DNA of 64,000 nt from Sindora glabra (taxonomy: Eukaryota > Streptophyta > Magnoliopsida > Fabales > Fabaceae), in NCBI GenBank assembly GCA_020226215.1, contig CM035230.1, positions 22,425,883 to 22,489,882 on the forward strand, read 5' to 3'. How positions within the stretch are numbered: position 1 is the stretch's first letter; every line of letters begins with the position of its first letter. Shown piece by piece: positions 36,581-47,899 of the stretch. A program made the translations under genes and the position numbers. Under the pieces are notes generated by a model that was not told the origin of the DNA, made no database searches, and saw only the letters and a program-made list of their open reading frames with translations.

Positions 36581-36849
36581 GGCTAAAACCTTATTTTGAT
36601 TCTTGTAAGATTAAGTTTATATCAATTTGATCTTTCTTCAAAAGTTTGTATTAATTTGGTCCCCGTAAGTTTATTCCACACTAAGTTTTAATCTCTTTGT
36701 ATAATAATTTAATAACTTTATCTCATATATAAAAAGACTAAAATTTAACATGGAATTAATCTTATAGAGACTAAATTGATACAAAAATTAAAAAAGGATC
36801 AAATTGATATGAACTTAATCTTATGAGGACCAAAACTAAGTTTTTGTAT
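36581..36849. mobile_element. MITE, 269 bp, arms about 118 bp
   Basis: The left arm (GGCTAAAACCTTATTTTGAT ... TTAAGTTTATATCAATTTGATC) is mirrored by the right arm over nearly its whole length. Both arms contain the phrase ATATCAATTTGATC and a TTTGGTCC/TTTAGTCTC block. It has no coding capacity. It lies inside the CACTA-like fragment. Confidence 0.85.
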
Positions 36850-37247
36850 TATATGTTTTAATTGTTATTATATATATTTCATGTTTTTGTCAAAAAAACA
36901 AAACCTAAAACAATGAAGGTCATCGCTTTAAGCAAAAATTATTAATTTTACTAATAATTGAAAGTATTATAAAATGACAATAATTACTAGTATAGATGAT
37001 TATCTAAAACAATGACTTTGTCATCACTATAAAGTAAACATCAATTATCAACCTACAATCTACAATATTTATTGTGACGATATATGTCAATGCTATGGAC
37101 CAATTCAAAGTGATGACATAGCATATGTCCCTTTAATGGCTAAATGCCATAAAGATTAAGCAACAACCTTAAACCAACTACAATGTCATCACTATAAACC
37201 TAAAGCAATAGCAAATGTAATCGTTTTAGAGTCTTTTTCCCATAGTG

Positions 37248-39235
37248 TGTAATGATATTTGGAAATGAATAAAATTGCATAATAAATTTTGGTAGCTAGA
37301 TTTCTTCTTTCCATATTTTTGTGAATTCATGTTCAATGTAGTGTGTTTTTATTAGCATAAAAAAATGCAAAAAGCAATGAGATCTTAGTTATTATCGAAT
37401 AGTTAATGTTGCATTTATCACTAAATTGACTTGTACATGTATAAAAAAATTAATCAATAAATGGAATTTGAATCAAATTTTATAAATTGGAAAGATGGTA
37501 TTTGTGATTACTAGATTTGATATGAATTTGTAAAATGGTCAATATGTTTTGTAATAGTGTTGAAGTTACAATAAAATCATTTGCAAAAAAAATTAACTAA
37601 ATCACATCGATTGTGGATGTTTATAGTGTAGATTATTTATAGAATAAAAGTCTAAAGATATTTCAAAAGTTTCTTATTGAGAAAATGTCTAAAATAATGG
37701 CGATTTTGAATTTAAGAGGAAAACATGAAAATTTAATGATATGTATTAAATAACATTTATGCAGCTATCGGAAATCATGAAAACTTAAGACATCAATTTT
37801 TAAAAATAACTATTGTTTAAGGCTATTTTAATTATCATGATAATTCATGTCAAAAGTTCACAAGTCGATAAAGCACTTGACTGATATCTTAAAGTTTAGC
37901 AAGAGCAACATTCTTCAGATATTATTAAATCTAAAATGTCAGTTTCCTATTAATAACTATCATCCAAGGGTTGCCTATAACTTATAAAAATTACTTTCTC
38001 TAAATATTTAGAGATATCAATAAAATGTAGAGACAGGTTGTAATCTAAATTATAGTTAGAAAAAGCCACATGCCTATTCTTGCATGGATAGGTTTGTAGA
38101 TGCATGAATCATTATGTGGCTTCTTCTTATCATAATTAATCATTAGTTTACAACCCATTTACACCTTCTAACTCAAAAGCCCTTAAACAACATAATGATA
38201 GGTAGCAATTTGAAGGTAAATTTTTGTAAGAATAAGTTGTATGTCCATTCTTGAATTGATAGATTTGTAGATACAAGAATCATTATATGGTTATTTCTCA
38301 CTATAATTTATCATCAATTTATAAACTACCTACACCCTCCAATTGAGAATCTCTCAAGCAATATGAAGGAATTCCCAACAAGGAATACACACTTTTCCTT
38401 TTTCATTAGTATAATGTCCTTTTTAAGTGTATGCTTATTGTAAATGAAAATTTTATTATTCACTATTTCTAATATTCTTCTCATTGGAAGGACTTGTATG
38501 CACATTGTGGCTATGATCATAAGTATCTTACAAAGCATTTGAAAGGATTTCAAACAAGAATCCTTTCAAATACTATTGCAGAATCCTTATGCTTATTATT
38601 GAACTACTAGTACAAGTGGTGGTAATGTTGAATATAACAAACTATGTCTTTTATCTTGGAAGTTGTCTCTGTTGGATATAACAATCCATGCCCTCCACCA
38701 AAAAGAGTGCTTTTGATTTGAAGGATGTAAATTTTCATATTCATCACTAAATTGGCTATTATGAAGGTTTTAAAATTCATCAAATTTCCTTCATGGATTT
38801 TTTTTATAGATTCTAGAATCTTCTCAATTATCATAGTGTTGAATATGATGATCTACAACTTTCATCTCAAAATCCATCTTTGTTAAAGGATTCTAGAAGC
38901 TGTCAATCTACACCAATCATCAAAGAAGTCGTCTCTAATATTCTCAACATTTTTTTGTTCATTGTAAATTATGGTATTTTTGGTGTATATGTTGATATAC
39001 TATTTTGCAAGCTATATTTCTATAATTTTCTTTCTTTTTATTTTTTTTATACATTCACATTCATTCTTTTGTTGTTTATATGTATTTAATCATATAAGAA
39101 AAATGTGAAAATATAATAAAGAATTTTAACAATATCAATTTCACATAGGATAAGTTGAATTTAAAAAGAAATCAATCATTTCATAAAATGATATTAATGT
39201 TCTTGCAAAATTTATACCTAAACTTTAAAGAGCTG
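37248..39235. other. AT-rich non-coding region with repeats
   Basis: Apart from the 176-bp tandem duplication, no gene is seen. Short frames at 38326-38553, 38607-38834 and 38880-39089 have no recognisable product and no codon structure. Confidence 0.5.
38063..38375 (+). repeat. Tandem duplication, period about 176 bp
   Basis: ATGCCTATTCTTGCATGGATAG...GAATCATTATGTGG...CTAACTCAAAAGCCCTTAAACAA recurs as ATGTCCATTCTTGAATTGATAG...GAATCATTATATGG...AATCTCTCAAGCAA. A third relative lies near 960-1020 (CTAACTCAGAAGCCC). This ties the left edge of the window to the same repeat family. Confidence 0.65.
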
Positions 39236-40067
39236 TTTGGTTTAATTGGGAGAAAGGAAAAAGAATCAAGAATGGAAACTAGGAGAAAGAAAATGAATGC
39301 CTCATAATTACTCATTTTATTTGATTTAAATAAGAAAATGAATCATGTTCTCCTATAATTATTATTGTATCATGATAATTATTATTCTACTATTTATTTT
39401 TATTATTTATTAATATTTTATTAATATTATTATCACTATTATTAATATTTTATTAGTTTTTATTTTTATTTTAATTGCTAATTTCTTATTTTTATAATTG
39501 TTCAATATTAATTATTTAATATTTGATTAATATTACTTTTATTATTTATTTTTTATTTTTGATAATTTAATTTTTATTATTGTATTATTATTTATTTTCT
39601 TTTTATTAATATTATTAAATTTTATAATTTTAGTATTTTTTATTTTAATTTTATTATTATTTTATTAATATTATTTTTATTACTATATTGGTATTTATAA
39701 ATATTATTTTTATATTTTTATATTATTAACTATTTTATTATATTTATTACTATTACTATAATCATCATATATTTTTATTATTTAATTAATATTGTTATCT
39801 TTTAATCATTTTTATTATTATTTATTATTAACTAATAACAAAAATTATCATTATATTGAATATAATAAGCTCAAAATTCAGAATGAGAGAATTGAATTCT
39901 CTAAAAAATTGGAAGGAGTTGTCAATCTCTTATTTAGGGTAATTACATTAAAAGAAAATGAGAAAAGGGAATGAGTTTTTTTAATTTTTTTGTACTAAAT
40001 ATATACAAAAGGAATAAAAATTCACCATTCCCTTTCCCTTTTTTTATTACTCCTAACTAAATGATTC
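39236..40067 (+). mobile_element. MITE-like element, family member 1 (0.83 kb)
   Basis: The left end GCTGTTTGGTTTAATTGGGAG is roughly mirrored by the right end (reverse complement GGAATCATTTAGTTAGGAGTAA). The core is almost purely ATTATT(T)n. The right 180 bp match 62110-62285 block by block: AATAA.CT.AAAATT, GAATTC.CTAA, ATACAAA.GGAATAAAAAT, then a pyrimidine-rich end. Confidence 0.75.
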
Positions 40068-40196
40068 CTAAAATTGTTACTTGATACCACTTTAAAACCT
40101 AAATTAGATCATATATTTTATATATTTTGATATATGTTTATACGATAAATATAATTGAATTCTACTTCTAGCTAAATATAAATGTGGTATAAATAT

Positions 40197-40199
<3 letters not shown>

Positions 40200-40255
<56 letters not shown>
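40200..40255. repeat. (TA)n microsatellite
   Basis: 56 bp of uninterrupted TA between the MITE-like element and copy B of the dispersed repeat. Confidence 0.97.
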
Positions 40256-40258
<3 letters not shown>

Positions 40259-40599
40259 GTTTTGGATTTTGGTTTGATATGTATAATTGAATCAATTTTA
40301 ATGAAAAAGTTATCAAAACAAAAGAAATCAACTTTTTAATAATAAACATTCAATTATTATGTTAGTTCTTATTTAGTAATTGACATTAAACATTAGTTAA
40401 AAAGAATGATGTCATTTTGTTAAAGACAACAAGGATTTTATACTTAACTAACCTCTGATATCCAAAGTTATATACCTTAGCTATCTTTAGACATCAACAT
40501 TTTATAGTAACCAATATGGAATCCTTTATCTTCGAGTCCGATTTGAAAATAAAAAAGTTAAAGCATATCATAAGATGAAAATAAATTGAGTATAACATG

Positions 40600-41600
40600 A
40601 TGTCATTTGTAAATTTCCTCCTAAAACTCTTCTAACCTCGAAATGATTCTCTATCTTATAAGATATGCTCTTCTTCTAGCCTTAAGATAATTCTTTTCAA
40701 TTTTATATTTTTGCTCATTAATTATTTTGCAAGTTTGAAGTTTCGTTAGTTTGTGCCAATTATGTGAGGTTTAGCACTCACTAGAAATGTACAAAATATA
40801 AATGGAAGGATTTATTTTAGTTTTTATATTTGGCCTTACAATTTAGTTTATGGTTATATAGTTTATTATATTTTGTTGCCTATCATTTTAATGTAACTTT
40901 TACAAGTTTGTATGAATAAAAAATTTAATTTTATTCATCTTCTTTAGTATTCAATAGTATTATCTACTATTTATTTATATAAAATGTGTAATATTATATA
41001 CTAAATTTTCATGCATGCTCATTGTATCCATAGGTATTGCATTCAAAAGTGCTTTTCTAGGAAGTGCAACAATCACATTACAATAGGTATTGAAATAGAT
41101 CTAGGAAAGTACCTATCTTTACTTAGGGTATTATATAAAACCTTTCACTATTTTTAATATTTTTGTTATTCAATTTATTCTTTAAAATCATTGAAATTAG
41201 GATTTTATAGAATCATAGAATATGTTGGTTTCTATTTTTGGTTAGGGTATTTCATAAGCAGGAATATAGGGAAAATTAGGAAGATGAGAGTGTGAGGAAA
41301 AAATAGATAAAGTTAAGGTTTAAAGGGTGGACGAGTGAGTGAGGAATAAAGAGATGGGGTTTGGATAAGGGGGTGAGGAATTGGACGATGAGATTTAAGG
41401 GTAGATGATAGGACATACCACATCAATTATTAAAATAAATTGATGTGATATTGTAGAAATTACATGTTGGTTCCTTGAAAGAAAATGATGCTTAATGTTA
41501 TTTTCCTAAGTGCTAGCAAAATAAATGATGTGATTTTTTTTTCATATAAAACCAATATTATTTTTATCATTTATGATGACTATAAATTTTATCTTAAAAA
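40600..41600 (+). repeat. Dispersed repeat family, copy B
   Basis: It shares with copy A the blocks CATTTGTAAATT, AAAACTCTTCTAACC, CTACTATTTATTTATAT, a G-rich purine stretch near 41270-41400, and GGACATACCACATCAATTATT. The last block forms a short dyad with AAATTGATGTG just downstream. No coding region was found. Confidence 0.6.
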
Positions 41601-41689
41601 TGGATATACAATGACATTCGATCAGGCATTGGTTATATACTACTGAGTAATCCTCTAAACACCCTATATCAATTAGCCATTTTAAAGTA

Positions 41690-42250
41690 ATGAATCTAAC
41701 AAGGGATGCTCTTCTTCCAACCTTAAGATGTTTCTATTTAATTTTGTGTTTTTATTCACTAATTATTTTGTAAAACTAAAACTTTATTATCTTATGATTA
41801 AATATGATAGCTTTAGTAACACTCATCAGAAAAGCACAACCTATAAATTCAAGAATTTGTTTTACTATTGTCTATCATTTTCATACAACTTTTACAAAAT
41901 TCTACATATAAGAAATTTAATTTCATTCATCCCTTTTAACATTTGGTGATATTATCTACTATTTATATGAAATATATAATATTATTATATCGGATTTTCA
42001 TGAATGCTTGTTTTATCTATAAGTATTGTATTTAAAAGTATTTTTCTAGTTAGTGCAAATCTTATATAATGAGTAATGAATATCAAAACAAATTTAGTGA
42101 AGTACCAATTTCTAATTGAGTTATAGTACATAACATTTTATTGTTTTTAATGGTTTATCATTCAATTTATTATTTAAAATTATTAAAATTGAGATTTTAT
42201 AGCATCAAAGAAATATTGATTTCTATTTCTAGTTTAGGTGTTTTGTAAAA
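41690..42250 (+). repeat. Dispersed repeat family, copy C (partial)
   Basis: It begins in the GCTCTTCTTCCAACCTTAAG block and repeats the middle of copy B: ACTTTTACAA, ATTATCTACTATTTATATG, then GTATTTTTCTAGTTAGTGCAAAT. It follows copy B directly in the same orientation, so B and C may be a partial tandem duplication. Confidence 0.6.
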
Positions 42251-42880
42251 AGAAATATACGAGACAAAATGACTGAGAAAAGTGGGATGGATCTTGAATC
42301 TGTAAAGGACCGATTCAAGTTCGTCCCATTACCGTCGTTAGTAAAACTTGTTTCCGAGCCTTATGAAATCCAAGTAATCAGTCGAGAATGATTCAAAGCG
42401 TTTTGCTTTTGCTAATTACTTTTTCCATTAATTGCATCTTTCAAGATGGCATAAAAGCCTTGGCCACTAGATACCTTACATTAATAAAAGAAGGAAGCCT
42501 TAGATACTTTACACTAATTAAAGAAGGAAGCTTTAAACTCCGCGAAAAGCGCTTAGCTACGTAATCTACATGAGTTCATGTTTCTAAAATGTCGTCGACT
42601 GTTTGTCTTTGCCAAGACAATGTCATGTTCATGTTATCAATTCAGGCAAGGAATAGGTTTCATCATATCTTCCTTTGCACGGTTTCGATTTAGAAAATAT
42701 CATATAAAGTGACCTGTCAACTTGAGGGACGTCGAATGCTTTGAGCATGTTAAGCTCCTGTATCCGAAGAAATCAGTAGTGGAAAGTGTCATCATTGTTT
42801 TGGGGAAGAATCCACTAGTTTAGGACTTTTTCTCTTGATGCGATGTTGTGGCGTGGGATCCGGGTCGGTCATATTTAAAA
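42250..42880. other. Less AT-rich unique segment, function unknown
   Basis: More balanced in base composition than its surroundings, with GC-containing words such as CCGATTCAAGTTCGTCCC, AGTCGAGAATG and GGGATCCGGGTCGG. It has a 33-bp tandem duplication (42467-42499, 42500-42532). No long open frame, tRNA or known domain is visible. It could be a promoter, an exon remnant or a non-coding transcript. Confidence 0.4.
42467..42532 (+). repeat. 33-bp tandem duplication
   Basis: TAGATACCTTACATTAATAAA followed by AGAAGGAAGCC is repeated immediately with five substitutions. Confidence 0.85.
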
Positions 42881-45809
42881 TAAAATATTATAATTATTAA
42901 TAAAAATTAATAATTTAAAATTAAATAAATATAATTAATTAAAAATAATTTTTAAATTTATCACAATCAAATTTTTTATTTTTTATTAAAAGTTGTGATA
43001 TTTTAATTTATTTTATAATACATCTTGCATTTTAAAAGAATTTCATTCACGGCATCATTCATTGAGGTTTTAGACGTTAAGTAGTAGTTCCTTTTTTTTA
43101 AGGAAAAAATACAGAATAATTCTTTCAATTTTGGATGGTTAGATTTTATTCTTTCTTATTTTGAAAATTTGAAAAATACTTTCTTTAACTACAATAAACT
43201 TGAAATTCACATTCGTAATAAATTTAATGAATTATTTTTACTAAATTGTATGATTTTTCATGAATTTTTTTAGTAAGAACCACAATATGATAGTATATAA
43301 TTTATTTTCGTCACTTTTTGTACATAATTCCGCAATTCGTTTTTGAAGTATTGAATTGAAATTCCATATTTCTAATTTAATTTTTATTAATTATATAACA
43401 TAAAAATTACTTATGAAAAATAATGAGATTAATTAATATACTATAATATTTTGATTCTTTGTTTAAAAATTTCATAAAAATAATATAACTTAATGAAATA
43501 GTAAATTAAGTTAACCATAGGTGTTAATTTTGAATTTTGTATAATTTAAGGAGTGATTTTTCAAAATTTTAAAATAGAAGGCTAGGCAAAGTTCAACTAC
43601 CCTAAATCTAATGGGGATATTTTACATTTTCTCTTTTTTATAATACAACAAGGTGGTAATTTCATAGTGTAATTTTTATTATCTTATTTTTATTTTCTCA
43701 CTCACACTTTCTAACAAAAAAATTAAATTGGACCTTATTTTGAGTTCTATACCTTCTATTAGAGGAAGATTTAAATTCTCTCATTTTTCTATCATTTTTA
43801 GGAAAAAAATACTTGATACTACATTAATAGTGAAAACTCAATGTCACACTCATATAAATATTATTAATTAAATTATTTTTTAATTCAGTAATCTAATTTG
43901 ATAGAAATAACCTATTTTAATCGAAAAAATTAATTATTTTTAAGAAAATCAAATTACTAATTTAGAAAATTAATATACTTGGTGATATTTATATAAAAGC
44001 AATACTAAGTTTTCAATGTTAATATAATACTCAAACTCAAAGCTTTTTCCGGTGATTGAGGGATAAAGAGATAAATTTTATTCTAATACCAGTGTTATTT
44101 ATTGAAGGACACAATTTCCATAAAAAAAAAATTATGCATCTATGCTAAAAATCACAATCTCATTTTAAAAAAATGGAGAAAATTTCTATCCATCAGAAAA
44201 TATGAAAAATTAAGGTCGAATATAGATGTGAATCAAGCATTTTAATCCTAGGTTCGAGGCTCGAATATAAAAGGTAGAGGGCTATTATATGATGTCTCGA
44301 ACAACATGAAATGACATATTATCACGTGACATAATTTTTTAATTAAGAAATATTAGGGAAATTATATTTTGCCCTTCCAAAATTTGTTGTAATTATATTT
44401 AATATTTCTCATTTCTTAAAATTATATATTTTCATTATTTTGAAATACAACGATATGTATTAATTTTTAATTATGACTTTTTAATATCATTTATTATATT
44501 TAGATAATTATTTTTTGTATTCTTATGTACAAATATTAAATATAATTATATAAAAAAGGAGAAATTACTTTTATTCTTTAAAAAAAGTGCACATTCACAT
44601 ATAAAAATAAGAAAATAATTTTTTAGAGACAACAGTAAAGAAAGAATTAAATTTAAAACTTTAATACTATTATATTTATAACAATGAAAATACTTTATGT
44701 AATAGATGTGTATATTTTTATATAATGCAGGGCATTAAATAGAATTAAATCAAATTTTGAAGGAGGTTAACATAATTTCCTCAAAAATATAATGCAGCGA
44801 TTTGACATATGAAAATATTCACATTATACTTCCAAAAATATAATATTGAAGGATTCGATGACCAATCATAGAAATGAATTGTAATAACTAACCCGACCCA
44901 GCCTCAAATAAATTTTAATTAACTTGTTGGGCTACTCTTCACTGCTATGTATTACACCTTCAACGTCTATTATTTTAAGAATTTAATATTGATTCCTATC
45001 CGATGATTATACAAATGATATTATTTATTTGACATATTTAACGTCAATTTTGAACTAATGTGGAAAATAAATAATAATATTAGTATATATAACTAACGTA
45101 AATATTATAAGAAATTGATGTATATTTTCTTTCAAAATTATTTTAATTTTTATATTTTACATCATAAAATGTTTATATAATTTTTTTAATGTAGCTTCTC
45201 CGTATTCTACCAAAATATTTATGATCAAAATTGAATAAATTTAACATCCTATTAAAATATGCATTTTGAATTAAAATTTTTTGAAAACACATAACTTCAC
45301 GTTCAATTATTTATTTGAAGGAAATTTTATATAACTTTCATATAAGTTTTCGAGATATATTCATTTACAAAATCCTTATGGGGTTTTTTCCCTCCCAAAA
45401 TTGTGAAAAACAATCATTTTCAATTTTTTTTCACTTTTCTCCATCTCTTGGCATTGTTAGTCAATTTCAAACTTCCCTGCAATATCTTGTTGAACATATA
45501 ATAAATATTTGAAACTCAAATATAATATTAAAAATTATATAAAAAATACAAATAAAAATATCTTAAAAAAAACTATGCAATAAGTATCTCTTGTCATTGT
45601 TCAGCCAGTTTTGATTTTTGCTACAACATTTAATCAAACAATGGTAGATATCTAAAATTCAAAAATAAAAACAAAATTTATATAAAGGAAATGCAAATAA
45701 TTTTTTTTAAAAAATGCTTAAAAATTAGAGAAATAGAAGAAATACAAATCTAGCAAATAAAAGTTAAAACAAAAAAAGCAACTCTTATATTTAGAACCTA
45801 TTTCATACT
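42881..45809. other. AT-rich intergenic DNA
   Basis: No gene recognised. It contains the fold-back element at 43814-44032 and many poly-A/T tracts. The frame 45315-45512 is without recognisable product. Confidence 0.5.
43814..44032. repeat. Fold-back (MITE-like) element, arms about 85 bp
   Basis: GATACTACATTAATAGTGAAAACTCA...TCATATAAATAT on the left is mirrored by ATATTTATATAAAAGCAATACTAAGTTTTCAATG...AATACTC on the right. No coding capacity. Confidence 0.7.
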
Positions 45810-46496
45810 AAGGGTGCAAACGAACCGAGTTGAACCGAATATCTGAATGCTCAAACTCTAACTTGTTAATATTAAATGAGCTTGGGCTTGAACTCATCAA
45901 GCTCAAAAAAGCCAAGCTCGAGTTTAAGCTCAATTCAAATACGAACTTAATCAAATTTATTTAAGTTTAAACGAGCTTTAAATTTTTTACTCTAAATTTT
46001 TAATCGAACCTAAGTATTTAAATTCAAACTCGAGCTTAAGTTAACCTAAGTATTTAAGTTCAAACTCGAGCTTAAGTTATATTCGAATTTAAACAATCCT
46101 AAATGAACTTATACGAGCCTAAAAGAGTTTAGTGAATTTTTTATATTTACATTATATATAATATACGAGCTTAAATGGACCTAAAAGAGTTTAGTGAGTT
46201 TTTTATATTTGCATTATATATAATATACAAGCTTAAATGAGTCTAAAAGAACTTAGTGAATATTTTATATTTGCATTATATATAATATAAAATATAAAAA
46301 ATATATTTTATATTAAATTCATTTAGGCTCGCGAACAATTCGAGCCGAGCAATAAAAAGCTCAAGCTCAAGCTTAGCTCATTTAATAAACTAGATAAGCT
46401 CATTTTGGCTTAACTCGTTAAAATTCGAACTCAAACTGAACATTTTATGAATCAATCTCAAACTACTCATGAGTAGCTATACTCGTTTGCACCCCT
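45810..46496. mobile_element. TIR element, 687 bp, with 10-bp target duplication
   Basis: The termini are AAGGGTGCAAACGA and TCGTTTGCACCCCT, an almost perfect 14-bp inverted repeat. ATTTCATACT flanks both sides (45800-45809 and 46497-46506). The interior is made of GAGCTTAAGTT/CTCGAGC-type words and tandem units and encodes nothing. The length of the duplication suggests a Mutator- or hAT-type non-autonomous element; a CCT adjoining the duplication makes the exact edge ambiguous by up to three bases. Confidence 0.88.
46104..46289 (+). repeat. 62-bp tandem repeat, three copies, inside the TIR element
   Basis: Units at 46104, 46166 and 46228. The shared part is CTAAAAGAGTTTAGTGA and TTTTATATTTGCATTATATA. 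A second pair of about 40 bp (TTCAAACTCGAGCTTAAGTTA) lies near 46020-46080. Confidence 0.85.
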
Positions 46497-46700
46497 ATTT
46501 CATACTCAAGACTAGTTAAAAAAGCATTAGATAATTCATCAATGTATGCTGGAGGATGGATTAAGATCTAATACTTTGCAAATAAAGCTAAACAATTACA
46601 AAGATTGAGTTTGGAAGTTTTAAAATAAATAAGAAGAAAAGTAAGAGTAATAATAAGAAAAAAAATTTACTTTATCTTATAATGCAAAAATGTATGTACT

Positions 46701-47165
46701 TATATAACTTTAGACATTGGTTATTTTATAAACCAATTTCTAAAATCTTGTGGAAAAAATGCAACTATTTGTTAAAGAATTGGCATCTATAGTGTTCTTT
46801 TATTTTCAAAAATGGCATCACTCTTATGAATTTTGACATCGATTATTTTAGAAATTGACATCTAAAATCTTACGAGAAGAAAAGATGATAATTCTTTAAG
46901 GAATCGATGTTTAAAGTGTTCTCATATCTTCAAAAATAGCATTACTTACATAACTTTAAATGTCAATTATTTTATAAGCTGATATCTAAAATCTTTTAAG
47001 AAGAAAAGATTACTTTTTTTAAAGAACAATGTCTAAATTATTCTTGTATATTGAAAAATGGAACGACTCACATGACTTTAGATATCAATTATTTTATGAA
47101 TTAACATATAAAATCTCTTGAAAAAAATAATGATTTTTTTTTAAAGCCAACTTCTAAAATGTCCT
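46701..47165 (+). repeat. Tandem repeat of about 122 bp, four units with internal dyads
   Basis: Units start near 46701, 46824, 46946 and 47068. Each begins with ACTTTAGACAT-like sequence and contains a dyad of the type GACATCGATTATTTTAGAAATTGACATC. Such dyad-bearing arrays are typical of subterminal regions of CACTA transposons, but no terminus was found nearby. Confidence 0.75.
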
Positions 47166-47817
47166 TGGATTACTTTATACAATAGTTCTTTATTTGAACT
47201 AATGTAATAAATTACACCTATTTGCAAAATGTTATTACACCATTATATACATCAATTTTTATTTTAATTAAGATTGATATGTTAATGTCAAAGGGCAAAT
47301 TTGTAATAATGATTATCTTTAAGTATAGACATACCCAAAATATTTAATTCAAGTAGTATTTGAAGTTATTTGAAAATTTTACATCATCCTATACATTTAA
47401 AATTTGATATCTAATTTTTACATGTGTGCTTTTAATAATTTAACCATTCTTACTATTAAAGAAAACACACCATAACATGTTGAGTTTTATATGATGCATT
47501 TGATAACATAAATGAATGGCAAAATCAAACATTAATGCTTAATCTTTTGTCTTGATCGGTCACACTCTTATTGCTTCCTCACAATCAAACTAAAGTTCCA
47601 TTTACTTTAGCAAAAAACATCCATGAAATATAATTATAAAATATTAAAATAATAAAAAATAGTTTAAATGTTCAATGATAAATGTTAAGATTTTGATGGA
47701 AAATAACTTTCTTTATGAAAAAGATGAAATTACTTTCCTCCATTATCATATCTCCAAATATCATTATTTTCAATCTAAACTATAGAAGTACATGTTATTT
47801 CTTCATTTGTGTAAGAG

Positions 47818-47823
<6 letters not shown>

Positions 47824-47852
<29 letters not shown>
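47824..47852. repeat. (AG)n microsatellite
   Basis: 29 bp of uninterrupted AG. Confidence 0.95.
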
Positions 47853-47854
<2 letters not shown>

Positions 47855-47899
47855 CCTATGAAAAACATTTTTTTGATGAACAAATAGAGCCTATAATTC

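Larger units (their letters stand above)
35152..37247 (+). mobile_element. Fragment of a CACTA-type transposon (right end)
   Basis: The right end, read backwards from 37247, is CACTATGGGAAAAAGAC, a CACTA-type terminus, with subterminal repeats (CATCACTATAAA, AAAGCAATAGCAA) before it. Upstream, a frame at 35690-35977 and broken coding-like sequence at 36050-36370 (TDEVLGIHLRHRKGL, PPPPLPQHDDD) resemble the C-terminal part of proteins encoded by plant CACTA elements. The left terminus was not found; the solo LTR at 33449-35151 may sit inside the same element. Confidence 0.4.

Noticed and set aside
44240..44270. GGTTCGAGGCTCGAA, resembling a tRNA T-loop
   Set aside because: No matching acceptor stem, anticodon arm or D-arm was found around it.
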